A stretch of 64,000 nt of DNA from Cornus controversa (lineage: Eukaryota > Streptophyta > Magnoliopsida > Cornales > Cornaceae), in contig CM048853.1 in the NCBI GenBank assembly GCA_026545225.1, positions 54,765,755 through 54,829,754 of the forward strand, given 5' to 3'. Of this stretch, positions 29,351 through 41,830 are shown one piece after another. The notes under the pieces were generated by a model, which saw only the letters and a list, made by a program, of their open reading frames with translations, ran no database searches and was not told where the DNA came from. Position numbers and translations under genes: made by a program. How positions within the stretch are numbered: position 1 is the first letter of the stretch; each line of letters begins with the position of its first letter.

Positions 29351-29772
29351 CTTAGAATATATGTAATTAGTGTTTTAATGATGTTTCTTTTTACTGTATC
29401 AATTACCAAATTTATGCTTTCATTACTTCTCTGTCGATCAACAATCTCACATCTTTACTAAATTCTAATTATTAATTCTCTCACATATCAAATCATATTT
29501 CTTATATTTATTCTACTTTGCGATTAAAGCATGATTTTTAATCTAGAAACATAGAATTTTTTTTTCCTTTTCTTCTTAAACTGACCGGTTAAAACATAAA
29601 GAGAAATCAAAACAAATAGAGAATGAAATTATTTATGTTTGAAATTGAATCATTATTAACATCAAGATTGTATATATTATATACAACTTTTTCCTAAAAG
29701 AAAAAATCAACGAATTTTGGGTAATCCAGACGGAATCATTCTTAGCAATATTGTGCGTCCGTGAATTTGGAA

Positions 29773-30270
29773 TCAACAACGCCAAACAGGGATGCCGGTT
29801 ACGGTTCCACCGGAAACCTTATTCCCCACCGGAGCAGCCATCCACGGCCGCGAGCACGAAGCGGCACAGCTGGAATTTTCCGCCACTTTCATTCTCACCG
29901 ACAGATTAATAATCCCGTTCCGCTCGCCACTGCCATCCCTCAACCTATAACTCAAGAAGTGCAAGTAGTTGTCCGGCGTGTAACCTCCGACAAAGTCCGT
30001 TGCCGGCATTCTCGCCGCCCCAATCATTTTGTTGCCGGAACTAGTCTTGCAATGCACCTCCACCGTCACGAACCGCGAGTGAATCGGCATGTCCACCGCG
30101 AGCTTCTCGTTCCACACAGGATAGCTTCCGCCTTCGGTGTCGAGCCTCGTCGTTTGGACCTCACCAGAGTCAGTTCGGACGACGACGAAAGCGTTTTTCT
30201 TCACCGGCCGTTTTCGATCCACACGAAGCTCTTCGCCGGAGATGACCGTGATTTCTATAGCGCGCGACAT
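29773..30270 (-). CDS. BAP2: C2-domain protein, BON1-associated protein 2-like
   Basis: Intronless 165-codon gene starting MSRAIEITVISGEELRVDR. One C2 domain fills residues 3 to about 130: the first strand LEVTVISGEELR-like, then KNAFVVVRTDSG, SYPVWNEKLAVDMP, FVTVEVHC and IGAARMPATDFVGG. The size, the single N-terminal C2 domain and the short Ser/Cys-rich C-terminus fit plant BAP1/BAP2. Those proteins bind the copine BON1 at the plasma membrane and restrain programmed cell death and defence responses. The role is inferred from the family. The gene is GC-richer than its surroundings. The antisense 192-codon frame across it is a shadow. Possible alternatives are other small plant C2 proteins such as SRC2-like, but the length favours BAP2. 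Confidence 0.85.
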   Translation of the reverse strand: MSRAIEITVISGEELRVDRKRPVKKNAFVVVRTDSGEVQTTRLDTEGGSYPVWNEKLAVDMPIHSRFVTVEVHCKTSSGNKMIGAARMPATDFVGGYTPDNYLHFLSYRLRDGSGERNGIINLSVRMKVAENSSCAASCSRPWMAAPVGNKVSGGTVTGIPVWRC

Positions 30271-30299
30271 TGTCGGCCTTTATTGATGATTGAATCCTT

Positions 30300-31402
30300 G
30301 AGCGAAGTTGTTTATCTGTGTTCTATTCTATATGTGTGAATGCAATATGGATTGTATGTTTGTGACTGTGTGTATATATACATGTACAAGGGTTTTGAAG
30401 GAAGTTGGAGGGAAAGGAGAGAGAAAGAGAGAGGCTGTTTCTGAGGAGAAAGAGAGAGGTTGTTTCCGAATTTATTCGCGTAATTCAAGTCTGGCGTGAG
30501 GGTTTGCTTTTGATTAATTCAAAGTGGTTTCCAATCCTAGCCAAATACTTATTGTGCGTATCAACCACGCTCTGTATTGATTGCGGGATTTGGATCCCCT
30601 CTTTTGATCTTTATCTCTACCTTTTCCAGTAATAATATATAACCAAATTATTTACCAAATATATATATATATATATATATATATAACACCAAATTAACCA
30701 ATGGGTTGAGTACTCTCACCTTAACCCTAATCCTAATAGAATAATATTACAAGCGTGTGTTTCCTCGAACTCTTTTAACACTTTCCTAGCAACTTAACGT
30801 TAAGGAGACGTGTGCGCGTTTTCTCAAACTTTCCTAAAAATTTAGTTGGTAAATTTCTCGAAGAAACATCCTTTCCTATAATTGGGTATGAGTGGATCGG
30901 ACAAGAATTTCTCCAAGTCAAATTTCTTTTTTAGTTCACATTCAGTCGCATCATTGTCTTGTTAAATTGGTAAGTGCTAAAACTGAACGAGATGATAAAA
31001 TTATTGAATCTGAACCACATGATTGAAATTTCTGAAATTCAAAAAAGAAATTTGATTGGAGAAGATTATTTTCCGAATAGGACATAACATGAAGCGAATC
31101 CTTATTCAAAATTAAAATTGAGTAGGATTTTATGTACAAAATTACAACTCCACATAATACATTTATAATTCAAAGAGATCACCAAACAGTAGAACAAAAC
31201 ATGGATTGTATTGGATATATATATATATATGTCATCTCGGAAGTATTTTTAAATTTGAGATGGATTTTTTTCGAAAGAGCATTCACATTTGTTTGTTTTT
31301 ATATGCAATTTTAAAATTACAATAAGAATTCAAAAGAATGATTTCTTAAATTGGATCAGATCTTAGATCAAGCATAATGTTTGTCTAGCAATAAAATTTG
31401 AT
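30300..31402. other. BAP2-like promoter side and gene-free spacer
   Basis: Upstream of the BAP2-like gene (minus strand) lie a GA-rich tract at about 30395-30460 and an (AT)n microsatellite at 30661-30686. No further gene is recognised. Short open frames here lack homology. Confidence 0.5.
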
Positions 31403-33424
31403 TAATTAAATTTATTATATACCTGTACATAAAATCCTAGTGTAATTTTCATTTTATTACTTTATTTGATTCGAAACCCGTGAGGTAACCATTGGTTATA
31501 AAGTAAAAATGTTACAAATATGAATGTTAAAAGTACGAATATTTGGGCTGCTCATGTATTTAAATTAAGGATTTTAATAAAAGTTAAATTAAAATTTTTA
31601 ATAATTTTTTTTTCAATTTCAAATTTAATACGTGAATTTGATGCTTTCAAAACAGTTCATTAGTTGTAACAGACTCTGTAGTTGAATATTAAATTGTCCA
31701 ATATTTAAACAGTTATTTTATTTTCTTTTACACACGTTTCAATGGTAGAACTTTAAGCTTACCAACTTTGAATTGTTAACTGAAGGAGAAATGTGTTACC
31801 CAAATTATAAATATACTTAATGTGAGTGACATATCCAACAACAATTAAAAAAATACTCGTGGGTTGTGACGAATACAAGAATTATTAGAATAAAGTGTGT
31901 GCGTGTATGTATATATATATATATTCTACTAGTGTTGATTTGACTGCTTAGCGATTCTGTGCTTTGGCGGCTTGGACATACACAGGTTAGGTGCATATGT
32001 GATTTAGTAGAGCCAACAAGTTTGGAGTTTAATTCAAATGTTTCCGTCATTTGCTACAACTGGTCCAAATCTCCAAATCAGGATTTTAAGCAACAAATCC
32101 AACGGTCCGATCTGTAACCGATTGCTTATGGTGGGTCATACCAATAGAAAAAAGTCGAGCGATTTAGATGTAATGGTTAATTGGTAAATTTGGTGATGGA
32201 AATATGAATGATGTGTAGATAAACACATAGGCCTAGTTGTACGCATGACAACATGTTAGCTAAACCCAAAGAAAAGAGACGTTACGAAGACGAATTTTGA
32301 CCTTGTCAACGGTACGTGTTTTCTATTCTCTTCCGGGTTAATTCCCAGAAACAAGTTACGGGCTTCCACTGATTTTCAACCCATGGGTTGTTCATCCATT
32401 TTCTATCGCTTGTGTGTTTATATATATATATATATATACCCACATTATGTACCTATAGTATATACAGTGATGTAATACATATAGTTGTTTATGAATCTAG
32501 CCAAAGTGCAAAGTTATTCCCATATAAAAGTCACGATTTAAAATGAAAAACCATTGTTCCTATACCTTTTTTATATTTCTATTCAAAAATAAATAAATCA
32601 ATGAATTGTAATTTATTTTATTTTTATAATATAAAAAAGTGGAGTTCAAGTGTACTTTCTAAGACAATTTTGAGATGTATTTTTAGGTAAAAAATGTGTC
32701 ACTTCACTTTTAACAAAAACAAGTGAAATGTGAGAGTATTTTTATGGACTACTTTAATAATTATAAATTGATCAAATCTATTAATAAAGAAGTTATTATT
32801 ATTTTTTATTTTGATAAAACAAAACAGACTTCTTTGAATTCACTGCACAAAAACTATATTGTATATGTTAAAAATGTGTTCTCCACTTCAATGACAAAAA
32901 ATAAAAAAATCTTATATCTATTCTACTATGAGGCCAAAGAAATAAAAAAAAATCCAAATAATTAAATTTATTAGTTATCAACTTAGTTGTTGATTAGATA
33001 GACAATTCACCATATTTTTTATTATTCAAGAAGATTGGTCCAGCAACATGACTTTCAAGAATATTACTATTTCTTTTTAGGTCTCTGCTTTTGTGTTCTT
33101 AATATAATAAGTAATATTTAAATACATGCTTCAAAGAATTTATTAATTATTAAGTAATAGAATTATTATTTATTCCCCGTGAAACCTATAGGTCCATCCA
33201 ATAATTTTCAACCATTACAATCAAATTATCAAATGTTAATAATTAAAGGGAGAATCTAGTCCATTCTTAAAATTAACCATGCACATTAATTGTTATTTTT
33301 GAAGTGACAGAATCTAAACCAACATTCTCCAGAAAACAATATATAAAATTATGAAAAATATGAAGGAAAAAAAATAATTTAAACAAAAAATGGTGGACCT
33401 CGTGACCAATTCCAACAATCCACT

Positions 33425-33466
<42 letters not shown>

Positions 33467-35380
33467 TAGAGAGTGAGAAGGGAGCTGATATTGTCGCTTC
33501 ACCAATATCCTTAAGCGTTTCACTTTTTCTTTTTTTTTAAAATAAAATTACAAAAGAGTCATTACACCACACAATGTTTGGTTATTATATTTTTAATGTC
33601 ATAATTGCCCTTTTCCATTAAGGTTAGAATTCTTGACCATAAAATGCAATTTCATTTATCTTATCTCTTTATACATAAATGAAATATCTTAGTAATCATA
33701 TAGTGTTTAAGTTAAAGGAAATTATTGAACCGGTTAAGACAAGTAATATGAAAAAATATCATAAATATATGAATTATTAAATGTTTCTAATTCTCGTGAT
33801 AATGGTGATTTTTTTTTTCTTCAAAATATATTTTTTGAGTTGATTTTGAAAATAATAACTTTGAGAAAGTATCAATGATTGGGATAAAAAGGCATGTGAT
33901 TAAGATAAAAAAAAATATTTGAATTGAAATAAAATTTTATATCAATGAATAAAAATTATTTATAACATTAAATTAAAAGTAAAACAATCTCTACCGTGCA
34001 TAGTAATTAAATGTTTTTTCTAATAATGTTAGGGAGATTTTTTTATTAAGGAACTTGAGGCAGGTAAAAAGAGATATCAAACTAAATAGAGAGAGAAAGA
34101 GAAGATAAACAATTAATGTCGTCATCTAATTTGAAAAGTTGCTTAGAAAATTGTTTACTAGCATTTCTAGAAAAGAATTGGAAGTTCCTGAAAGTCTAAG
34201 TCAGAAAATTTATCATTAGAATTTGTTTTGTAAAAGCATACCAGATTCGTTGAACACAGACACATATAGTTTATTCATTGAATAGAGACACATGGTATTT
34301 GTGTAACTAGAAGAACTATGATCACTGACTGTACTCTGCACCGTCTTACATGCTCAACACGCACCATTTTACATACCAGATTCATTGATCGTAATTCTTC
34401 TGCCTACACAAATACCGTGTTATGGACGCACGATTGAGATTGCACGTGTACATTTACATTCAGAGCATTGTAATCCTGTATAAGAGTTGAAACCAAATTA
34501 ATAATTGTATATTCAACCATGAAAAAAGAAATACAGCAATAATATTAATAATGATTAATGAGTAATACATGGTATAATCTAATAATTAGATGTTTATTTC
34601 GTGATGGAGCCAATTTAAATAGATACATTTGTATTTATGTAATAAGATATAATTCACCAATGATAAAAAGTATTACTGTTGCCGTGAAGACTTTTCAATT
34701 GAATTGTGATATTTCTTTTATTTTCTTTTGCTGGGCACAGAACTAAATCATGGTCTTTAAGAACTAAGGCTTTGTTTGGATAAATAGGAAAAAAGAGAAA
34801 AGAAAGAATAACATTAATTATGAGACAAAAGAAAATAGAGGATAAAATGTATTAATGTTTAGATAAATTTTGAAGGAAAATAAAAAAAAAAAAGATTGCA
34901 TTATTGTTTGGAAAAGATAAAAGAGAGAAAGGAAAAAAAACAATTTTAATCAATTTACTATCATGTCTTTTGTGTTTATATTACAATATATCCTCAAATG
35001 TCTTTTAAATTTTGTTCTTTAAAATATTAGGATTATTTTTTGTATTATGAAATATTCACTTATTCTTATCATTTTTCTCCAAATTTTCTCACCTTTTAAA
35101 AGTGCCATATGAGAGATTTGGAGGAATAAGTTATCCTCCAAATCACTCATAATCTTTTCTTTTCTTTTACTAATAACAATTCAAACACAAAAAATATTAT
35201 CCTTTACTTTTTTTTCTTCTCTTTTCTTTTTAATTTTATCAATGCAAACGAGCCCTAGAGAGGAGCTCTTGCATGAAAAGAAAATTTCCAACCCAACTTT
35301 GAAGGAAACAACTTGTTATAAGGGGATTTTTTTTTATTTTTTTATTTTTTAATGTTAGGTAAATATATACCCAGACACAC
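31403..35380. repeat. Degenerate segmental duplication, arm 1
   Basis: Blocks in this arm recur in the same order at 38258-41830. Approximate pairs are 31423-31580 with 38267-38450, 31650-31800 with 38468-38710, 31960-32150 with 39700-39890, 32230-32400 with 39908-40180, 32795-32950 with 41299-41460, 34150-34320 with 41515-41650 and 35270-35380 with 41735-41830. Shared words include gtcatttgctacaactggtc and acccatgggttgttcatcca. No gene is recognised in either arm. Large gaps between blocks are private insertions or deletions. An (AT)n run lies at 33427-33460. Confidence 0.75.
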
Positions 35381-35898
35381 ACATCTGACACCTCTACGAT
35401 GTTCACCGTAAAACACAAACAGTCAGATTTTTTTATGAAACAGTATACATTTGAGCCAATAAATTAGACGTAAAACACGCTAGGTCTAACTTAATTTTCC
35501 TTGGAACATGCAATGACATTTAAAAAGACAGTTAAGAATGTAATCTTCACTTTTGGCTACTTAAATTGAGCTGGGCACCAAAATATTGTACATTCGAGCA
35601 TTATTGTTGCGAATGAATATTTCTGAAGTACTTAAAATATTGTAAAAAACACAAACATTTAGATTATTCATATTTTTTGTTGTTTTTCTTTTTTATTTTC
35701 GGTAAGTAATTATGTATATATATATTTTTTTTGTTGACAAAAGTGGTGTTGGATCTCTTAGAGTACTTTATAATTTATCATCAAGTCATTTTATATGCCC
35801 CGGACAATTACCAATTTTTTTTTTCTTTTGAAAATGATATTGCTAGATTATATATTTTCTATTATATCATTTCCTAAATCACATATGTTTCTTATAAC

Positions 35899-36431
35899 TA
35901 GGGATGGCAACAGGGCGGGGCGGGTTTTGCCTTCCCCATAACTGAAACCGTTTAACTTTCTCTGCCTCGTTCCCGCCCTTCAACCGTGTATAAACGGGAT
36001 GGGTTTTGACTTCCCCATTTCCATAACCGTTTAACTTTCTCCGCCATGCCCCGTTTATACATTTTTTTTAATGCAAAATTTTTAATAATAATAAATCTGA
36101 TATTTTGATACATATACACCAAAAACACACATTTAGGTACTTACAACACAATGAATAATATTGAGTCATCCATTACTGATATAATAAACTTGTATAGTTG
36201 TATGATATATATATAATATTAATATTTTTCCTATATATTATATATATAAGTATAAATATATATATATATATATATACTTAAACGGCGCGGGTACTCGTTG
36301 AGGTAAGATCTTACCCCGTCCCCGCCCTTTTAAACGCGGGTTATTTTCTCTAACCCCATCCCCACCTCGTTTCCTTAAACAGGTTTTAAACGGGGCGGAA
36401 CCGGGCGGGGCCGGGCAAATTGCCATCCCTA
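35899..36431. mobile_element. hAT element, TAGGGATGGCAA family, copy 2
   Basis: Termini TAGGGATGGCAA and TTGCCATCCCTA with an exact 8-bp target duplication CTTATAAC (35891-35898, 36432-36439). It is 533 bp, with the same GC-rich ends and AT-rich centre as copy 1. It is inserted in the 5' LTR of the small retroelement at 35841-38109. Confidence 0.95.
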
Positions 36432-36973
36432 CTTATAACCTCTCCTAAACCATCTAAAATTTTTATCTCCCAAGTTTACTTAAGTCTTCAATATTATGTG
36501 TCTATAAATAGACCTTTGCGTATTATTCATACAATTTAAAAAATTCAATACAATTTTTTTATATTTCTAAAATGATATCAGAGTTAGCTAATCGTAGAGT
36601 TTTTTAGTTCCTCGTCATCTCTGTTGGGAATGGAACCATCGGCTTCATCCCCGAGCTCCTCGTTGTTTAGAAAATAGTTTTCGCCTTATATATATACAAG
36701 TTTTCATCTGTGTTTCACAGCCACCAACTTCATTATCTAGCTTTTTCTTGGCGGCTATGTCCAAGACAAGGTTGTTTCATTAGTCCACCCGTTTTGATGT
36801 ATGTTCTCCAACTAGTTTTACACAACGTCTTTAACACCGCACGCGTCATCACTAGTTTATGGTGAACCACGACAAAACTCTGTCTTCTTGCGACGAACCT
36901 GTTGTTGTTCGTCGATTTATTCTTCAGGAGTTTTGTTTTTCAAAATTTTTTTGATCATTTTGTTTGGCACTTG

Positions 36974-37484
36974 TAGGAATGACAATTTAACCTGCTTCGC
37001 CCTACTATGTTTAAACCGGATATAGAGGAGGCTAAATAGTTTTGGGACAGTTATGAGGTGAGGGAAAAATCCGTGATGTTGGGGGGGAAGGATGGGGATA
37101 GGTACCCCCGCCCTACCACGCGCCCGCCCAGTTTATATTTTATATTTACTATATTATCCTTATATATATAATACACATATAAAATTACTCTTATATAGTT
37201 ATATATATAAGATTTACTAGTTCAAATCTTATTGGCGGTGCACATGTAAATTATCAAGGACCTTATCACACAAGAATGTAAATACTAAAAATAGTACAAT
37301 TATAAAAATAATCCCCTAAAAAAGTTCTAAAAATAAAATAAAATAAAATACTCGTCCTGCCTCGTTTATGTGCCCCCCTCCTCCCGTGGCCCTGTTTATT
37401 AAATGGTGGGGGTTGGGGGTAGCTTTTCTAAACAGGGATGAGAAAGGACAACCCTGTCCCATACTTGTCTCGTTGTCATTCCTA
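36974..37484. mobile_element. hAT element, TAGGGATGGCAA family, older copy 3
   Basis: Termini TAGGAATGACAA and TTGTCATTCCTA carry the same two substitutions on both sides, so the inverted repeats still match perfectly. The flanking 8-bp sequences GGCACTTG (36966-36973) and GACACGTG (37485-37492) agree at 6 of 8 positions. It is 511 bp, with GC-rich ends ccccgccctacc/cctgtccc. It lies in the interior of the small LTR element. Confidence 0.85.
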
Positions 37485-37693
37485 GACACGTGATGCCATG
37501 GTACTTTTATTTGACAAGTTCTTCATTGGCCACCGTAAATCGATTGCTCTCTTATTGTTTATTCTGGACTGGATTGAATGATTGTTTTCGTGAATTGGGT
37601 CATGTCGTTATCATCTTTTGTTTGTCATCTTGACCAAAAAGATCCAAATTGCTTGGCTTCCGTCAAATCGCATGCATTCAATATTTTGCTTTA

Positions 37694-37906
37694 AAGCAAT
37701 GCTACACGTCATGAAATTATTTCATGAATTTGTATCATGAATGATGTAGCAGGTAACGTGGAGAGTTAGTATTAGTGGGATTCCCCCCATACACAGAGTC
37801 CCATGATATTATCACTGAATCCCACCAATACTAACTCTCCACGTTACGTGTCACATCATTTATGATACAAATTCATGAAATAATTTCATGACGTTTAGCA
37901 TTTCTC
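37694..37906. mobile_element. Foldback MULE-type MITE with near full-length inverted repeats
   Basis: A 213-bp element whose arms (about 85 bp each) are almost perfect inverse copies: aatgctacacgtcatgaaat on the left, matching the complement of atttcatgacgtttagcatt on the right. A direct repeat TTTTGCTTTA flanks it (37684-37693, 37907-37916). This is 9-10 bp, the length typical of Mutator target duplications. The RNA or single strand would form a long hairpin. Confidence 0.88.
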
Positions 37907-38532
37907 TTTTGCTTTATACATACTCAAGTGGAACTGTTATATTATATATTTCCTAAATCACATAAGTTTCTTATATCTCTCCTAAACTAATTAGAATTTC
38001 TTATCTCCTAAATTTACTTAATGTCCAAAATTATGTGCATATAAATACAACTTTGTATATTATTCATACAATTTAGAAAAATTCAATACAAATTTTCTAT
38101 ATTTCAACAGACGAGAAATTTTGAACTTGGGTCTATAAAACGAAGTTGGGAACGTCTATAAAACCACAGCTCCACCAAAAAAAATTGAACCAAAATTAAT
38201 CTTTGCAGGTGACACCATAGCAGAATGAAAGAAACCAAACCAATTCTGGTACCTGTACATAAATTTATTATATACCTATAAAAATTATCGTATAATTTTC
38301 ATTTTATTACTTTATTTGTTTCGAACAGGTGAAGAAACCATAGGTTATAAAATAAAAGAAATGTTATAAATATGATTAATATTAAAAATACGAAATACGA
38401 ATACGTCTTCTCGTGTATTTGAATTAAGGATTTTGATAAGGGTTAAGTTATTGTCATACTTAATGTATTCAGACAACACATTGACTGTAGACTTTATCAT
38501 TGAATGGCGTTAATTGAACCTGTAATTTTATA

Positions 38533-38650
38533 AAATTGTCCTCACATTTAAATAATTATTTTATTTTTCTTTACACAAATCTTAATGGCTATTAAATTGT
38601 TGTCAAATTTAAACCATTATTTTATTTTTCTTTACACAAATCTTAATGGC
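38533..38650. repeat. 57-bp tandem duplication within arm 2
   Basis: Units 38533-38589 and 38594-38650 share attattttatttttctttac and acaaatcttaatggc. The corresponding place in arm 1 (about 31690-31750) has a single unit, so the duplication happened after the arms separated. Confidence 0.85.
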
Positions 38651-40472
38651 AGACGTTTAGGTTAACCAACTTTGTAGGAGAAACGTGTTACCAAATTAGA
38701 AATGTGTCATCAAATTATAAACATATGATGTAATGTGCGTGATGAAGATGGACCTTGAAGTGGCGTCAATGTTATTTTATTGTGATTTGAATGGACTTTG
38801 AAGTGCAGTTAATTACGGTTGTTTTATTTTGATTTGAATTCGATTCGATGAACTGAAACGTTTAATACCATAACAGTTGGATATGAATTATGATCGATAC
38901 AGTCTTATAATAATCTAATCCAATATAATATAATATTTGACATTTATATATTACTAAAATATTTTTATTATTATTTTCTTTTTATTTGTTCCTCTCTATT
39001 TTATCTATTTTTATTAATTTTTTCTTTAATAAAAAATCAAATATCTATTCTACCAATTAGACGTTTAAGTTTTAAAATTACATTGTAACTATGTTTGACA
39101 ACACTTTTGATTCAGATTATACACAGAAAAAAAAGAAAAGCAGAAACAAAATGAAAAAATTAGTACTCACCAATTTTTTTTGAACGCTCTCTGTGAACTT
39201 TGAAATTAATCTAAACACTTTTTAAAATAACTTTTAAATTTAAAAATTCAAAAATTACTTTTTTAAATTCAATTCAACGAGACATATGTCATATGTGTTC
39301 TTTGTTGGAAACGTTTATATAATCTGAGTCAGCAAATAAAGCCATGTTTGTTTTGGAAAAGAATAAAGTCATGTTTGTTTTGGAAAAGGACAATATTTAC
39401 ATACTCACCGGTGTGGGTGTGTAGGTGAATCCTCCTAACCGCTGATGTGTCTCAATAAAGAATTAACACATCAACTTTAATTACAAAATTAAAATGTAAT
39501 AAATAAGTATAATAAATGAGGTTTAAAATACAATAAATAAGTATAATAAATAAGATTGACCTAATTTATTATACTTATTTATTACACTTTAAAACTGAAG
39601 TGTTCAATTTTTATTAGAACCCATCAATGATAAGGAGAATTCATCTACAAATTGGTGAGTAGGTAAGTATTATCTTTTTAAAAAAAATATATATACGTGG
39701 TTTGGCGGCTTGGACCTATCCAGATTAAGTACATCCTGTGTGCTTCTGGTTTAATAGAGTTTACTTAAAATGTTTCGGTCATTTGCTACAACTGGTCGAA
39801 ATCTACATAACCAAAATTTAGAAAGGAAATCGAACGGTGTAAACTGTAACCTGACGAATATGGTTGGTCATACCAATAGAAGAGAGAGTTAAGAAACATA
39901 TCATCCTAAGTGTACACACGACAACATGCTAGTTAAACCCAAAAAGAGACGTTAGAAAGACAAATTATGACTCTGTCAACGCCCACGGTAAGCAGTCTTT
40001 AGATACATATTTCCTATGAGCTTCTATATTATGATTATATTATCTCTTACGTACTGTCATGACATGACATGGTGTTGAAAGTGCAAGCGTGTTTATCATT
40101 CTCTTCCGGGTTCCCAGAAACAGGTTACGGGCTTCCAGTCTTCCACTGATTTTTTACCCATGGGTTGTTCATCCACTCCATCTTTATCCTTATATGTGTC
40201 TATCTATATATGTATTTATATATATTATATAATGTTATGGTTCGAAATAAAAAATGTGTCTCAATCCTAGGCATGTTTTCTCTTTTTATATTTCCATTTC
40301 AAGAAATTAAAGAGAAAAGGAAAAGAGGGATTGTATTTTATTTATATGTTATAATATAAAAGAGGTAAGCTAGTAACAATCGTAATCCGCAAGTATTGTT
40401 ACTCAATTACAGTTTTTATTGACGGCTTTAAAATAACTGTTTTAATCAATCTTAAATATTACATTTAAAAAA

Positions 40473-40644
40473 GGATAATGCTACTTAGGCAGAAACATTA
40501 GGCAGAATTCAAAGGCAGAAACTTTTAGAACCATTGGATGCATGTGGTGAGTGTATGTGGTGGGGCCTACTACATACATCCAATGGTTCTAAAAGTTTCT
40601 GCCTATGAATTCTGTCTAAGAATTCTGCCTGAGTAGCATTACCC
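40473..40644. mobile_element. MULE-type MITE with exact 9-bp target duplication
   Basis: Termini GGATAATGCTACTTAGGCAG and the complement of the right end, GGGTAATGCTACTCAGGCAG, match at 18 of 20 positions. The flanks are TTTAAAAAA at 40464-40472 and 40645-40653. The 172-bp body is a near-perfect palindrome around gtgtatgtggtggggcc. The element at 42860-42994 shares its core. Confidence 0.93.
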
Positions 40645-41830
40645 TTTAAAAAATTGTGTCCTCTCCCTCTCTCTCATAAAATTCTCTCATAAAACAAATA
40701 CATTGTTTTGTTAAAAAATTACAATAACGTCGTTGAATATTTAAGTTATAACTTTCTCTATAAAAAAAAAATACTCTTATATTTTTTAATATTACACTAT
40801 GACATTACAAGTTATACCATACTCATGTATGCATATTATATTATAACAATAATAAAAGTTTACTACATTAAGTTAATTAGAAACAAATTGATTTTGTTCC
40901 AATTACAGATATCAAATATATACTATATTACAACAACAAAATAACAAAATAATATGATACAATTATTTTTGTATTACTACATCATACCATACTCAAGTTG
41001 ATTAAAAACAAACTGATTTTGTTTCAATTACACATATCAAATATATATTACATTACAACAAAAAAATAACAAAAATAATATAATACAATTATTTTTGTTT
41101 TACTACATCATACCATACTAATGTATATACTTAACATATGTATACAATTATTTTTGTTATTTTTTTGTTATAATATAATATGTATACACGATGATGATAT
41201 AATTTGTAAAGGTAGTTGGTGTAATATTAAAAAATATCCTTATATTTTTTTTTAGAGAAAAATGTAACTTAAATGATGATAATTGTATCGTTTCATTATT
41301 AAGTATTATATTTTTATTTCGATAAAACAAAAAAGACTCCTTTGAACTCACTGCACAAGAAATATACTGTACAGTATATAGGTTAAAAATGTGTTCTCCA
41401 TTTTAATAACAAAGATATCTTATGTCTATTCTACTACATCCGAGGCCAAAGAAATAAAAACACCCCATATATATAGATATATATATATATATATATCATG
41501 TATATATATATGACATGCAAAAGAATTGGAAATAATGGTCACTGGTGTTTAGCCTGAAAGTCAAGCCAGGAAAGTTTCCATTTCGACCAGGCCTGCATGC
41601 CAGGTTCATTGAATAGAGACACTTGGTGTTAGTCCAAGAGTGGAAGCCAAACTATTAATTGTATATGGACTGTCAAGTCTGTCATCTAATCAGCTGGCTT
41701 TAATTAAGCAACTTTGGAGAAAAATATTGCTAATTGAAGCCACCATTGAAGGGAAAGAAACTTTTCAATGCAACTGTTAAGGATCTTTTTTTCTTTTTTT
41801 AATTAGGTGAATACACAAGAACACTATTAA

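Larger units (their letters stand above)
35841..38109 (+). mobile_element. Small LTR retroelement carrying three nested DNA transposons
   Basis: The 3' LTR (37935-38109, TGTTATATTATATATTTCC to TATATTTCAACA) matches the 5' LTR (about 35841-36570) once the hAT element at 35899-36439 is removed. Shared text includes cctaaatcacatatgtttct and tattattcatacaattta. The 5' LTR is followed at 36573 by TGATATCAGAGTTAG, a variant initiator-Met primer site, so it reads rightward. The interior is about 620 bp after subtracting two further insertions, and no gag or pol protein is readable. No clean target duplication was found at the outer ends, so the left boundary is uncertain by a few bases. Confidence 0.75.
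38258..41830. repeat. Degenerate segmental duplication, arm 2
   Basis: Direct counterpart of 31403-35380. It contains private changes: a 57-bp tandem duplication (38533-38589 and 38594-38650) and a MULE-type MITE (40473-40644). There is no recognisable gene. Confidence 0.75.

Noticed and set aside
29761..30339. 192-codon plus-strand frame opposite the BAP2-like gene
   Set aside because: Antisense shadow of a GC-richer real gene; Arg/His-rich composition and no homology.
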